Assembly (NCBI RefSeq): GCF_006542665.1 | Contig: NZ_AP019735.1 | Coordinates: 682,001-746,000 of the forward strand | Source of the DNA: Alistipes communis | GTDB taxonomy: Bacteria > Bacteroidota > Bacteroidia > Bacteroidales > Rikenellaceae | DNA length: 64,000 bases | Reading direction: 5' to 3' | Translations under genes and position numbers: made by a program | In this document: positions 17,978 to 27,375 of the stretch, piece after piece | Layout: every line of letters begins with the position of its first letter | How positions within the stretch are numbered: the first letter of the stretch is position 1 | The notes under the pieces: generated by a model | Told to the model about the DNA's origin: nothing | What the model saw: the letters and a program-made list of their open reading frames with translations, nothing else | Databases searched by the model: none

Positions 17978-18298
17978 CAAAAAAAAACGCATACAATCGA
18001 TCGTATCCGACGACGATTTATTACGACTCCGCACTGCCGCCGACACTTCATCCGCTATTTTCGCAATGCGACCGGACCGGCCTGCCGGCCTGTCAAAACC
18101 CGCAACTCCCGCTGCGACACTGCGGCGCCACGGCGCCGTGCGGGCCGAGCCTTCGCCTGCGGAGGCCCGCAGTACGCGTCCTCCGCAGATTTCGCCTTGC
18201 AAATACGAAAACCGCCGATCCTTACGACGAAAGCCTTTGCAGACTGTACCCTTAGGACGATAAATCAGAATTTTCAATTGCAAGGCATCACTTTTGCG
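17978..18298. other. Gene-free stretch between asnS and the GH2-like gene
   Basis: GC-rich, low-complexity sequence with a diverged copy of the 40-bp repeat near 18,060 (CGGCCTGCCGGCCTG) and several short inverted repeats. No open frame has domain-like features, and no RNA gene is recognised. Confidence 0.5.
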
Positions 18299-18425
18299 CT
18301 CGGCAAAAAGCAAATAAATTTGCATTGCCCTCGTTTATTCGTATCTTTGACTTCGTCTTAGATACTTCGCCTCAGCCATGCAAATAAAATAAATTTGCAT
18401 GGCGCTCGGCTTAATCGTATCTTTG
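18299..18425 (+). repeat. Two tandem copies of the promoter-bearing dispersed repeat
   Basis: Each unit has a CTCGGC-like start, a hairpin with AAATAAATTTGC arms, a GCCCTCG or GCGCTCGG spacer, TTATTCGTA or TTAATCGTA and TATCTTTG (boxes at 18,342-18,349 and 18,418-18,425). The second box is 106 nt upstream of the GH2-like gene. Orientation agrees with that gene. Confidence 0.75.
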
Positions 18426-18530
18426 TCCTCGACCTCCGGCATGAAGAGGCGGCGGGCACTGCGGTACGATCGGACTCGTTCCGCTCCCGCCGGCCTGCGA
18501 CATTGCGGCCGGTAATTTAAGAATATCGAG

Positions 18531-19847
18531 ATGAAACGATTCATTACACTCTGGACGGCTCTTTTCGCCCTTGCGGGCGCGGGAGCGCAAACCGCCGAGG
18601 TATTCCGTTCGGAATTCGTCCCCTTCGACACGCGCGACGACGCCGCGCTGCTGCGTCGGGGCAACATCGCCCATTACGAAACGTTCTCCCCGCAGATCGT
18701 CGTGCAGCAGGCCGACACCACCACGGTGGGACAGGTCGTCGAAGTACCGCTGCTGCTGACCGACCGCGACATCTACCTCCATTTGGAGAACGTCGGCTCG
18801 GCCTACACGCTTCTGGTCAACGACGCCCGCGTAGCCGACGTCGAGGACGACCGCACGCCGCGCGAATTCCTCATCTCTCCCTACATCCGCCCCGGACGCA
18901 ACGCCGTGATGCTCGACCTGCGCCCCTCGAAGACTCCGCAGTTGCAGGCCGACGCGCCGGCGCCGCGGCTGGCCTACGCCAACAGCTACCTCGTCTTCCA
19001 GCACCGGCTCCACATCGACGACTATTCGGTGGCGCTCGTTCCCGACTCGACGCGCAAATACGGCGTGCTGAAACTCGACATCGTGGTCGAGAACTCCTAC
19101 AACGGCGAAGAGCCGATCACCGCCGGCTACGACATCTACGATCCGAAGGGCAAGCTGCTCGACTACGGTTCGCGCGAGATCATGGTGGAGGGCCGCTCGC
19201 GCGACACGGTGCACATCGAGCGGCTCATCTACCACGCCTACGCCAATCAGTGGGACGACAAGCGGCAGCCGCTCTACAAGGTGACGCTCTACACCAAGCG
19301 CAACAGCATGTTGTGGGAGTATATCCCCCTCTACGTCGGCTTCGGAGAGAGCGAATACCGCGACGGCCGCTTCTACCGTTTCGACAAGGAGCTTTCGCTG
19401 CGGCCCCAACGCTACAACGCCGCAGCCGACGAGAAGACGACCGCCGCCGAGATGAAGGCGCTCAAAGCCCGGGGCATCAACACCCTGCTGCCCGATTATC
19501 CGCAGCCCTACTGGTTCTACACGCTGGCCGACCGCACGGGGTTCTACGTGGTCGACTGCGCGGCGATCTACGCCCCCGACGCGCGCGACGACCGCTCGGT
19601 AGGCGGCACTCCGTCGAACGACCCGCGTCTGACAGACGAGTATCTCGGCCGCGTGAAGGCGATGTACCACCGTTCGCGCAATCACACCTCGATCATCGGC
19701 TTCGCGCTGGGACGCGATTCGGGCAACGGATACAATATGTATAAGGCCTACCAGTGGCTCAAATCGGTCGAACCGTCGAAACCCGTCTTCTACGTCGGCG
19801 CCGACGGGGAGTGGAACAGCGACGCCATTCCGTTCCGAATGCAATGA
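18531..19847 (+). CDS. GH2-like secreted protein without catalytic residues
   Basis: A protein of 438 residues with a signal peptide (ITLWTALFALAGAGAQ). A jelly-roll resembling the GH2 sugar-binding domain comes first (DIYLHLENVGSAYTLLVND), then an Ig-like part, then a shortened TIM-barrel part. In that part the stretch SIIGFALGRDSGNGYNMY lines up with the beta-galactosidase block around the acid/base, where NE is normally found; here it is RD. The usual DEANIESHG element reads DCAAIYAP, and the region that would hold the nucleophile is missing because the protein ends early. It therefore looks like a pseudoenzyme, perhaps a binding protein. The stop overlaps the rlmH start by 4 nt. The GH2 relationship is my reading of motifs. 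Confidence 0.7.
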   Translation: MKRFITLWTALFALAGAGAQTAEVFRSEFVPFDTRDDAALLRRGNIAHYETFSPQIVVQQADTTTVGQVVEVPLLLTDRDIYLHLENVGSAYTLLVNDARVADVEDDRTPREFLISPYIRPGRNAVMLDLRPSKTPQLQADAPAPRLAYANSYLVFQHRLHIDDYSVALVPDSTRKYGVLKLDIVVENSYNGEEPITAGYDIYDPKGKLLDYGSREIMVEGRSRDTVHIERLIYHAYANQWDDKRQPLYKVTLYTKRNSMLWEYIPLYVGFGESEYRDGRFYRFDKELSLRPQRYNAAADEKTTAAEMKALKARGINTLLPDYPQPYWFYTLADRTGFYVVDCAAIYAPDARDDRSVGGTPSNDPRLTDEYLGRVKAMYHRSRNHTSIIGFALGRDSGNGYNMYKAYQWLKSVEPSKPVFYVGADGEWNSDAIPFRMQ

Positions 19848-20317
19848 ACATCGAACTGCTGGTCGTCGGAAAAACCGACTCGAAGGAGGTCGAAGCGCTC
19901 GTGGAACTCTACGTGCGCCGCGTGAACCGCTACTGCCGGTTCGCCGTCACGGCGCTGCCCGACGTGCGCAACACGCGCTCGCTCACGCAGAACCAGCAGC
20001 GCACGGCCGAGGGCGAAGCGATCCTGCGGCAGCTGGCCGCCGGCGACCATGTCGTCCTGCTCGACGAGCGCGGCGACGAGATGCGTTCGGTGGAGTTCGC
20101 ATACTGGCTCCAAAAACGGATGCTGGGCGGCGTGCGGCGGCTCGTGCTGGTCATCGGCGGACCCTACGGCTTCTCGGATGCGGTCTACGCCCGCGCCGAC
20201 GGCCGGCTGTCGCTTTCGCGCATGACCTTCTCGCACCAGATCGTACGGGCGATCTTCGCCGAGCAGATCTACCGCGCCTTCGCGATCCTCAACCACGAAC
20301 CCTATCACCACGAATAA
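19844..20317 (+). CDS. rlmH: 23S rRNA (pseudouridine1915-N3)-methyltransferase
   Basis: A SPOUT-family methyltransferase that modifies pseudouridine 1915 in helix 69 of 23S rRNA using SAM. The 157 residues start MNIELLVVGKTDSKEVEALV and contain LLDERGDEMRSVEFA and the SPOUT knot VLVIGGPYGFSDAVYARADG, ending with the characteristic LNHEPYHHE. The ATG at 19,844 overlaps the stop of the GH2-like gene (ATGA). An in-frame extension upstream lies inside that gene and was rejected. The LuxR-type regulator starts 4 nt after the stop. Confidence 0.97.
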   Translation: MNIELLVVGKTDSKEVEALVELYVRRVNRYCRFAVTALPDVRNTRSLTQNQQRTAEGEAILRQLAAGDHVVLLDERGDEMRSVEFAYWLQKRMLGGVRRLVLVIGGPYGFSDAVYARADGRLSLSRMTFSHQIVRAIFAEQIYRAFAILNHEPYHHE

Positions 20318-20320
20318 CCC

Positions 20321-20992
20321 ATGCAGCCCCACCGTCCCGCCATCGCCGTCGTCACCCCCTCGATCCTCACGGGTCTGGGGCTGGAAAGCATCCTGCGCCG
20401 CATCATCCCGATGGCCGAGGTGGAGGTCTACGACCGTTTCGAACGTTTCGCAGCCGACCGCCCCGACCGCTTTTTCCACTACTTCGTCGCCTCGCAGACC
20501 TTCGTCGAACACAACGCCTTCTTCCTCGAACGGCGGCACAAGAGCATCCTGCTGACCGATGGCGCGCCGCAGTCCACGCTGCGCGAACTGCATTGCCTCG
20601 ACATCGCCCAAAGCGAGGAGGGGCTCGTGCGCGACATCCTGCGGCTGCACCAGCACGCCCACCGCGAGGGCTATCCCGACGGGACGGCCGCCGCATATCC
20701 GGCCACGCACCCGACGCATCCCTCCGCACGACCTGCCTGCGACCCGCACGGCCGCATGACGGACGAGACGGTGCAGCCATCCCTCACGCAGCGCGAAATC
20801 GACGTATTGCGGCTCGTCGTGGCGGGGCTGCTCAACAAGCAGATCGCCCAACGGCTCGACGTCGCCCTGACGACGGTCATCTCCCACCGCCGCAACCTCG
20901 TCCGCAAGCTCGGCATCCGCTCCGTGGCCGGACTGACGATCTACGCCGTAACCAAAGGGTACGTCGACGCCGAGCAACTGGGAGAACAGTAA
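20321..20992 (+). CDS. LuxR-type HTH regulator with atypical N-terminal domain
   Basis: A protein of 223 residues. The C-terminal quarter is a clear LuxR/GerE HTH: LTQREIDVLRLVVAGLLNKQIAQRLDVALTTV in outline, followed by SHRRNLVRKLGI. The N-terminal 120 residues have receiver-like alternation (AIAVVTPSILTGLGLESILRR, then SILLTDG) but lack the acidic pocket and phospho-acceptor Asp expected of a true receiver. A Pro/His-rich linker joins the two. It is probably a DNA-binding regulator that does not use a phosphorelay. It lies 4 nt after rlmH. Confidence 0.85.
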   Translation: MQPHRPAIAVVTPSILTGLGLESILRRIIPMAEVEVYDRFERFAADRPDRFFHYFVASQTFVEHNAFFLERRHKSILLTDGAPQSTLRELHCLDIAQSEEGLVRDILRLHQHAHREGYPDGTAAAYPATHPTHPSARPACDPHGRMTDETVQPSLTQREIDVLRLVVAGLLNKQIAQRLDVALTTVISHRRNLVRKLGIRSVAGLTIYAVTKGYVDAEQLGEQ

Positions 20993-21198
20993 AAGGGCAC
21001 GTCCGACCACCGCTATCGCCGGCATCCGAACGGCTCCGCGAGCTGCGCGAGCCGCAGCCTCCGCCGCCGGAGGCTCGCTATGGCTCCCCCTCCGCAGGTT
21101 GCGGCACGCCTCCACCTCCGCCGTCTTTTTCTTCTCCTTACAAATGAGGATTGCGGGAACGGAAATAATGTCGTTACTTTGCCGTGAAATTCAATGCG

Positions 21199-23457
21199 AT
21201 GATTCCGACACCGTTCCGCCGCCGTTTCTGCGTATGCCTCCTGCTTTGCGTCGCCGCGCTATGCGCACACGCCGAGCCGCGTCGCACCGTGCGCACGCAC
21301 GACGAAGCACCGGAGGCGATCGACACGGCCGTAGTGATGGACAACGTGCAGGTGACGGCGATCAAACAGGGACTTACGTTGCGCAACCGCCCCGTCGCGG
21401 CCTCGGTCGTGGGACGCGAGACGATCGAGCGGCGCGGCGTCACCGCCATCAAGGAGCTCTCGCAGCTCGTTCCCAATTTCCACATCCCCGACTACGGTTC
21501 GCGCATGACCTCGTCGGTCTACGTGCGCGGTTTGGGCGCACGCATCGACCAGCCGGTCATGGGCCTCAACGTAGACAACGTCCCCTACCTCTCGAAGGAC
21601 GACTACGACTTCGACCTGGCGGACATCGAACGCATCGAGGTGCTGCGCGGCCCGCAGAGCACGCTCTACGGCCGCAACACCATGGGCGGCGTGATGAACA
21701 TCTACACCCTCTCGCCGCTCGCCTACGAAGGGACGCGGCTGGGTGCGGAGTATGCCTCGGGCAACACGCTGCGGCTGCGCGCCTCGACCTACCACCGCCC
21801 CTCGCCCCGCACGGGTATCTCGCTGGCGGCGCGGTTCATGCACGGCGACGGCTTTTTCACCAACGAATACACGGGACGCACCTGCGACTGGGAGCGTTCG
21901 GGCGGGGCACGGATGCGACTTCAATTCCGTCCCGACGAGCGGTGGAGCATCGACAACACCCTCGCGTTCGGGATGCTCCGGCAGGGAGGCTACCCCTATG
22001 CCTCGGCCGCGACGGGGCGCATCGCCTACAACGACCCCTGCGGCTACCGTCGCACGACGCTCAACGACGGCCTGACGATACGCTACGCCGCCGACGGGTG
22101 GGAGATCGCCTCGATCACCAGCTACCAGTACAGCGACGACCGCATGACGCTCGACCAGGATTTCCTGCCCGACTCTTATTTCACGCTCACGCAGGCCAAA
22201 CAGGATCACGGGCTGACCGAGGACATCGTCGTCCGTTCGCGCGGCGAGGGGCGCTACGGCTGGCTGGTGGGCGCCTTCGGCTTCTACCGCCACCGCTCGA
22301 TGCAGGCGCCCGTACTCTTCAAGGAGGACGGATTGGAGCGTCTGATCGCCGACAAGGCCGAGCAGTACACCGGCCTCCGGCCGCATTTCGCCTCCGACCG
22401 CATGGCGCTCGACAGCGATTTCCGCAACCCCGCGTGGGGGGCGGCGCTTTATCACGAGTCGCAGTTGCGGCTGGGACGCTTCGACCTCTCGGCGGGGTTG
22501 CGCATCGACTACGAGCGCACACGTTTGTGCTATCTCAGTTCGACCGACATCGACTGCACGTTCGGCGACGGACGCATCACGCCCTTCACCGAACGGGACA
22601 CGCTGCACAAGTCGTTCGTGCAGCTGCTTCCCAAAGCGGCGGCCGTCTACCGCATCAACGACGGTAATTCGCTCTACGCATCGGTCGCCAAGGGTTACAA
22701 GGCGGGCGGATTCAACACCCAGATGTTCTCCGAAGTGTTGCAGAACAGCGTCATGGAACGCATGGGCGTCTACTGGGACCGTCACTACGACATCGACCGC
22801 GTGGTAGCCTACAAACCCGAAAAGAGCTGGAACTTCGAGGTCGGCAGCCACTTCGCGTTCGCAGACGGCCGCATCCGCGGCGAGGCGACGCTCTTCTACA
22901 TCCTCTGCCGCGACCAGCAACTCACCGTCTTTCCCGAAGGGCAGACCACCGGACGCATGATGACCAACGCCGGCCGCACCCGCAGCCGCGGCGGAGAGCT
23001 CTCGGTGCAGGCGCTCGTCGCACGCCGGCTCGACCTGCGGCTGAGCTACGGCTTCACCCACGCCACCTTCGCCGAATTCCGCAGCGGAAACGCCGACTAC
23101 GCAGGCAAGCGGATTCCCTACGCACCGCGCCATACGGCGGCTGCCGTGGCGGAGTACACGGTTTCCGTCGGCCGCAGCTGGCTCGACGGAATCGTCCTGA
23201 GCGTCGACGGCCGGGGCGTCGGGCCGATCGAATGGAACGAAGCCAACTCACTGCGGCAGAAATTCTATGCGCTGGCAGGCTGCGCGATCCGGTTCGAACA
23301 ACGGCACGGCTCGCTGAGCCTCTGGTGCCGCAACCTCACGCAGACACGCTACGACGTCTTCTATTTCGAGTCGATCGGCAACGCCTTCCTGCAACGCGGC
23401 CGGCCGCGCGAATGGGGCGTCACACTGACAATCAATTTACAACATAACGAACGATGA
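21199..23457 (+). CDS. TonB-dependent outer-membrane receptor
   Basis: A protein of 752 residues with signal peptide FRRRFCVCLLLCVAALCAHA. The plug domain shows a TonB-box-like start (DTAVVMDNVQVTAIKQ), the VPNFHIPDYGSRMTSSVYVRG element and RIEVLRGPQSTLYGRNTMGG. The rest is a 22-strand barrel ending GVTLTIN. The VYVRGLG and RGPQSTLYGRN blocks are typical of siderophore/cobalamin-type TonB receptors; there is no SusD neighbour, so a glycan role is less likely. A GTG at 21,184 is an alternative start, but a TTACTTTG promoter-like box lies only a few bases before it, so the ATG at 21,199 fits better. A lipoprotein gene overlaps the end by 4 nt. Confidence 0.93.
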   Translation: MIPTPFRRRFCVCLLLCVAALCAHAEPRRTVRTHDEAPEAIDTAVVMDNVQVTAIKQGLTLRNRPVAASVVGRETIERRGVTAIKELSQLVPNFHIPDYGSRMTSSVYVRGLGARIDQPVMGLNVDNVPYLSKDDYDFDLADIERIEVLRGPQSTLYGRNTMGGVMNIYTLSPLAYEGTRLGAEYASGNTLRLRASTYHRPSPRTGISLAARFMHGDGFFTNEYTGRTCDWERSGGARMRLQFRPDERWSIDNTLAFGMLRQGGYPYASAATGRIAYNDPCGYRRTTLNDGLTIRYAADGWEIASITSYQYSDDRMTLDQDFLPDSYFTLTQAKQDHGLTEDIVVRSRGEGRYGWLVGAFGFYRHRSMQAPVLFKEDGLERLIADKAEQYTGLRPHFASDRMALDSDFRNPAWGAALYHESQLRLGRFDLSAGLRIDYERTRLCYLSSTDIDCTFGDGRITPFTERDTLHKSFVQLLPKAAAVYRINDGNSLYASVAKGYKAGGFNTQMFSEVLQNSVMERMGVYWDRHYDIDRVVAYKPEKSWNFEVGSHFAFADGRIRGEATLFYILCRDQQLTVFPEGQTTGRMMTNAGRTRSRGGELSVQALVARRLDLRLSYGFTHATFAEFRSGNADYAGKRIPYAPRHTAAAVAEYTVSVGRSWLDGIVLSVDGRGVGPIEWNEANSLRQKFYALAGCAIRFEQRHGSLSLWCRNLTQTRYDVFYFESIGNAFLQRGRPREWGVTLTINLQHNER

Positions 23458-23897
23458 AAAAATTTCTCCTTCTGGCCCTCGCGGCCTTCGCACTGGCCGC
23501 CTGCAACGACGACGACACCCCCGACGAGTTCGTACAGGGCGACAACACGATCGCCGTCTTCGAAAACGACCGGCTCGTTTTCTACGACTACGACGTCTTC
23601 TGGGAATACTCCGAGCCCTACACCGACCCCTATGGCGTGACGTGCATCGACCTCTACATGAACAAGACGCGCTTCGTCCAGAACATGCCGGCGCTCGACA
23701 TGGAGGTGCCGGGAATCCCCATTCACCCGACTCCCGCCGGATTCGAATTCGACTTGCGACAGGCGGTTCCCTATTATCGCGGAGAACCGATGCCGCGTTA
23801 CACGCTCTACGACCTCGAAGGCGAGCTGAACGGCACGCTTCTCGAAGTGGAGTTCTCCTGCATCGGCTACGACGTCGAATATCTGGGACGGTTCTGA
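23454..23897 (+). CDS. Small lipoprotein of unknown function linked to the TonB receptor
   Basis: A protein of 147 residues with a lipoprotein signal peptide; the lipobox is LAAC with Cys at about 17, followed by NDDDTPDEF. Asp residues after the Cys fit the Bacteroidota signal for surface display. The mature part is rich in beta-strand and aromatic residues (YDYDVFWEYSEPYTDPYG). The ATG overlaps the receptor stop (ATGA), so the two are coupled, and it may be a surface partner that helps the receptor capture its ligand. No family is recognised. Confidence 0.8.
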   Translation: MKKFLLLALAAFALAACNDDDTPDEFVQGDNTIAVFENDRLVFYDYDVFWEYSEPYTDPYGVTCIDLYMNKTRFVQNMPALDMEVPGIPIHPTPAGFEFDLRQAVPYYRGEPMPRYTLYDLEGELNGTLLEVEFSCIGYDVEYLGRF

Positions 23898-24007
23898 ACG
23901 CACGCCGCACGCCGCCAAAGAGCGCCGCGACACTCCGGGCCGGAAAGGAAAATCGGAGCGCGGCGCATTTTTTTGTCCGGTGCCAGACGAAACGCCGCCG
24001 CACGAAC

Positions 24008-24220
24008 CATTTCGTTAAGCCGAGTGCAATCGAGTTCACTCGAATTGCCGAGGCGAGAAATGGAGCATGAAAATGAACGTTTTCGTTAAGCCAGATGAGC
24101 AGAGCCGCGCTCGCGCGGGCTATGCCATGGCGAGAAAACGACTGTTGAAAACAAACGAACGTTTTCATTAAGCCGAGCGCAGAGCCGAACTTGTTCAGGC
24201 TATGCCGAGGCGAGAAAACG
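24008..24220. repeat. Three tandem imperfect hairpin repeats
   Basis: Units at 24,008-24,062, 24,076-24,140 and 24,158-24,220. Each starts CATTTCGTTAAGCC or CGTTTTCRTTAAGCC and ends GCGAGAAATG or GCGAGAAAACG, so each unit can fold on itself. The inner arms differ between units but stay complementary within a unit, which points to selection for structure. They sit in the 606-nt gene-free stretch between the lipoprotein and nadC. Confidence 0.75.
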
Positions 24221-24265
24221 AAGAGAGAAAATCAACGTTTCTATTCCGCGATTACCGACTGTACG

Positions 24266-24474
24266 GATACTCCGCCTCGGCAAAATGCAACCGAAATTTG
24301 CTCTTGCCCTCGGCTTATTCGTACTTTGATTGTGCCGAAGATACTCCCGCCCGGCAATGCTCAAATAAATTTGACATTGCCCTCGGCTTATTCGTACTTT
24401 GGCTGCGCCGAAGATACTCCCGCTCGGCAATGCTCAAATAAATTTGACATTGCCCTCGCTTATTCGTATCTTTG
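24266..24474 (+). repeat. About three tandem 73-bp promoter-bearing repeats upstream of nadC
   Basis: Units start at about 24,266, 24,340 and 24,413. Each has GATACTCCSSC, a hairpin (GGCAATGCTCAAAT with AAATTTGACATTGCC in the last two), then CCTCGGCTTATTCGTA. The first two end TACTTTG, one base short of the promoter consensus; only the gene-proximal unit has a perfect TATCTTTG at 24,467-24,474, 30 nt before the nadC ATG. So only the last copy appears to be a working promoter. Confidence 0.8.
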
Positions 24475-24503
24475 CACCCGAATAATCAGAAACCATCACG
24501 ATC

Positions 24504-25358
24504 ATGAAAACCGAATACAAACCCTATGTCGACGCGCTGATCGAACTGGCCATCCGCGAGGATATCGGCGACGGCGACCACACTTCGCTCTGCTGCATTC
24601 CCGCCGACGAGCGGGGGCGTATGCGCCTGCTGTGCAAGCAGGAGGGCATCATCGCTGGCATCGAGATCGCACGGCTCGTTCTCGAACGGCTCGACCCCAC
24701 CGTCGAATTCGACCAGCGGATCGCCGACGGCACGCGCGTGCGTCCGGGCGACGTAGCCTTCTACGTGTCCGGGGCCCTGCGCTCGCTGTTGCAGGCCGAA
24801 CGCATCCTGCTCAACATCATGCAGCGCATGAGCGGCGTAGCCACGCAGACGGCAGTCTACGTGGCGCGGCTCGAAGGGCTGCACACCAAGGTGCTCGACA
24901 CCCGCAAGACGACGCCCGGCATGCGCGTACTGGACAAAATGGCCGTCAAACTGGGCGGCGGCGAGAACCACCGCATGGGCCTCTTCGACATGATCTTGCT
25001 CAAAGACAACCACATCGACTTCGCCGGCGGCATCGTCCCCGCGATCCGCGGCGCGAAGCAATACCTGCGCGAGCGCGACAAGAACATCCCGATCGAGTGC
25101 GAAGTCCGCACGCTCGAAGATATCGACCTCGTCTTCGAGGCAGGCGGCGTCGACCGCATCATGTTCGACAATTTCTCGCCCGAGATGACGCGCAAGGCGG
25201 TCGAAAAGGTCGCCGGACGCTGCGAAACCGAGTCGAGCGGCGGCATCACGCTCGATACGCTGCGCACCTACGCCGAGACGGGCGTGGACTTCATCTCTGT
25301 GGGCGCGCTCACGCACCAGATCCGTTCGCTCGACATGTCGCTCAAAGCCTGCGAGTAG
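24504..25358 (+). CDS. nadC: Nicotinate-nucleotide diphosphorylase (carboxylating)
   Basis: Quinolinate phosphoribosyltransferase: it converts quinolinate and PRPP to nicotinate mononucleotide in the de novo NAD pathway. The 284 residues have the family's ordered blocks: REDIGDGDHTSLCCIP, the LNIMQRMSGVAT block, DTRKTTPGMR, GGGENHRMGLFDMILLKDNH, and near the end SSGGITLDTLRTYAETGVDF followed by SVGALTH. All active-site Arg, Lys and His blocks are present. A strong -7 box lies 30 nt upstream. The pathway partner nadE is at 1.9-3.9 kb. Confidence 0.97.
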   Translation: MKTEYKPYVDALIELAIREDIGDGDHTSLCCIPADERGRMRLLCKQEGIIAGIEIARLVLERLDPTVEFDQRIADGTRVRPGDVAFYVSGALRSLLQAERILLNIMQRMSGVATQTAVYVARLEGLHTKVLDTRKTTPGMRVLDKMAVKLGGGENHRMGLFDMILLKDNHIDFAGGIVPAIRGAKQYLRERDKNIPIECEVRTLEDIDLVFEAGGVDRIMFDNFSPEMTRKAVEKVAGRCETESSGGITLDTLRTYAETGVDFISVGALTHQIRSLDMSLKACE

Positions 25359-25430
25359 CAGGCCGCAGGCAGTGACCGCCCGCCGGTGCAGGAGCCGGCA
25401 GGCGTGCGAACACCCCGATCGAGAGAGATC

Positions 25431-27371
25431 ATGAAACGGCTGCTGAAAAGCCATATCGCCCTGCTGGCGTGGCGGCTGGCGCTGCTCTATGCGGTGCTGG
25501 CGATTTGTCGTGCGATCTTCTGGCGCTACAACTATGCGGGCATCAGCCCCCTCGCGGACGCCGAACTGCCGGCACTCGCAAGGGGTGCACTGCTGTTCGA
25601 CACCGTGTCGGTGCTCTACGCCAACGCCCTGCTCATCGTGCTCTCGCTCATCCCGCTCCATCTGCGCGAACGGCGCTGGTGGCAGCGGATGCTCTACTTC
25701 TATTACGTCGTCGTCAACGCCCTGCTGGTCGTGGCGGTCAACCTCGGCGATGCGGTCTATTTCCGTTATACGCAGAAACGCTTCACGGCCGAAGAGATCT
25801 TCTTCGCCGACAACGACAATTCGCTGCAACTCGTCGGCAAATTCATGGCCGAGAACATCCCCCTGCTGCTCGCAGGGATCGGCCTGATCGCTCTGCTGGC
25901 GCTGGCCGGCGGCCGCAAGGCGCGCCCCGAACCGCTCTGCCGTCGTCCGCTCTGCTACTATGGCGGCGGTACGGTTCTGCTCGTCGTCGCCGCCCTGCTC
26001 TCCGTAGCGGGAATGCGGGGGGGGGTCACGCGCATGACGCGCCCCGTCACGCTCTCCAACGCCACGCTCTACGCCTCCGACAACGCCCGCGCCAACCTGA
26101 TCCTCTCGAACCCCTTCTGCATCCTGCGCACCGTGGGGTCGGGCGGAAAGATCAACTACGAACGCTACTTCGCACCGGAAGAACTGGACGGTATCTACAC
26201 GCCCGTCCACTGTCCCGACTCGGTCGGCACGGCACCGCTCGAAGGACGCAACGTAGTGGTCTTCGTCATGGAGAGCATGTCGGCCGAACACTCGGCCCAC
26301 CTCCATCCCGAACTCTACGCCGACCGGCAGGTCAAGGGCTACACGCCGTTTCTGGATTCGCTCATGCAGGCGGGCTACTGCTTCGAACGCATGTACGCCA
26401 ACGGCACCCGTTCGATTCAGGCGCTGCCCGCCGTACTGGGATCGATCCCCTCGTTCAAGACCCCCTTCGTGCTGATGCCGCAGGCGCTCGCACCGACGCG
26501 GCAGCTGCCGCGCATCCTGCGCGACAAGGGCTACGCCACCGCCTTCTTCTGCGGCTCGGCGGCCGGCTCGATGGGTTTCGGCGCCTATGCACGTTCGGCA
26601 GGCATCGAACGCCTGTACAGCCGCGAGGATTACGAGGCCAGGCACGGCCGAGACGATTTCGACGGCTACTGGGGCATCTGGGACGAACCCTTCCTGCAAT
26701 ACGCCGGCGAGGAGATGAGCGCATTGCCCGAACCCTTCTTCGCCGCGCTGTTCACCCTCTCGTCGCACCACCCCTTCGTCGTTCCCGACGCCTACCGCGA
26801 CCTGCTGCCCGAAGGGCTTACACGCAACCACAAGTGCGTGGCCTACACCGACAACGCCTTCCGCCGCTTTTTCGCGCGTTACGCCGGCGAGGAGTGGTTC
26901 CGTCGCACGGTTTTTGTATTCGTGGCCGATCATGTATCGAGTGAAAAATTCGCGGACGCCACGCGCGTCTTCCCCGGCGACCACCACATCATTGGCCTGC
27001 TGTACACCCCCGACGGCGCACTGCGCGGCCGCTGCGACGAGGCCGTCTCGCAAATCGACCTCATGCCCACGCTGCTCGGACTCATGGGCAACCGCGAGCC
27101 TTACTTCGCTTTCGGACGCGACCTCTTCGGCGAACAGACCCCCGAAGGGGGCTTCGCCCTCGCTTACGACAGCGGATTCGAGGCCGTCGGCGGCGACCGC
27201 CTGCTCTTCTTCGACGAGCGGCGCACGACCGGCTCCTACCGCACGGACGACCTGCGCCGCGAACACGATCTGGGAAACGATCCCGAAGCGGCAGCGCTGG
27301 AAAGACGCGTCAAAGCCTTCGTCCAGCAATATTACCGTCACCTCGAACAAAAAGATTTCACCGTCGAATAA
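25431..27371 (+). CDS. LTA-synthase-like sulfatase-fold membrane phosphotransferase
   Basis: A protein of 646 residues. Five hydrophobic segments occupy about the first 200 residues, followed by an extracytoplasmic alkaline-phosphatase/sulfatase fold. Motifs: NVVVFVMESMSAEHS (metal site), YANGTRSIQALPAVLGSIPS (the Thr is the likely nucleophile), and FVADHVSSE with FPGDHHIIG near the end. This is the LtaS/OpgB/EptA layout. In a Gram-negative the likely job is transfer of a phospho-alcohol group to an envelope glycan or lipid; the substrate is not deducible. The ATG at 25,431 follows GAGAGAGATC; an upstream in-frame ATG gives a non-membrane extension and was rejected. The DUF2156 gene starts 4 nt after the stop. 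Confidence 0.87.
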   Translation: MKRLLKSHIALLAWRLALLYAVLAICRAIFWRYNYAGISPLADAELPALARGALLFDTVSVLYANALLIVLSLIPLHLRERRWWQRMLYFYYVVVNALLVVAVNLGDAVYFRYTQKRFTAEEIFFADNDNSLQLVGKFMAENIPLLLAGIGLIALLALAGGRKARPEPLCRRPLCYYGGGTVLLVVAALLSVAGMRGGVTRMTRPVTLSNATLYASDNARANLILSNPFCILRTVGSGGKINYERYFAPEELDGIYTPVHCPDSVGTAPLEGRNVVVFVMESMSAEHSAHLHPELYADRQVKGYTPFLDSLMQAGYCFERMYANGTRSIQALPAVLGSIPSFKTPFVLMPQALAPTRQLPRILRDKGYATAFFCGSAAGSMGFGAYARSAGIERLYSREDYEARHGRDDFDGYWGIWDEPFLQYAGEEMSALPEPFFAALFTLSSHHPFVVPDAYRDLLPEGLTRNHKCVAYTDNAFRRFFARYAGEEWFRRTVFVFVADHVSSEKFADATRVFPGDHHIIGLLYTPDGALRGRCDEAVSQIDLMPTLLGLMGNREPYFAFGRDLFGEQTPEGGFALAYDSGFEAVGGDRLLFFDERRTTGSYRTDDLRREHDLGNDPEAAALERRVKAFVQQYYRHLEQKDFTVE

Positions 27372-27375
27372 TCCT

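Noticed and set aside
24266..24474. Possible CRISPR array
   Set aside because: The 73-bp units are repeats throughout with no unique spacers, and each contains a promoter and hairpin; no cas genes are nearby.
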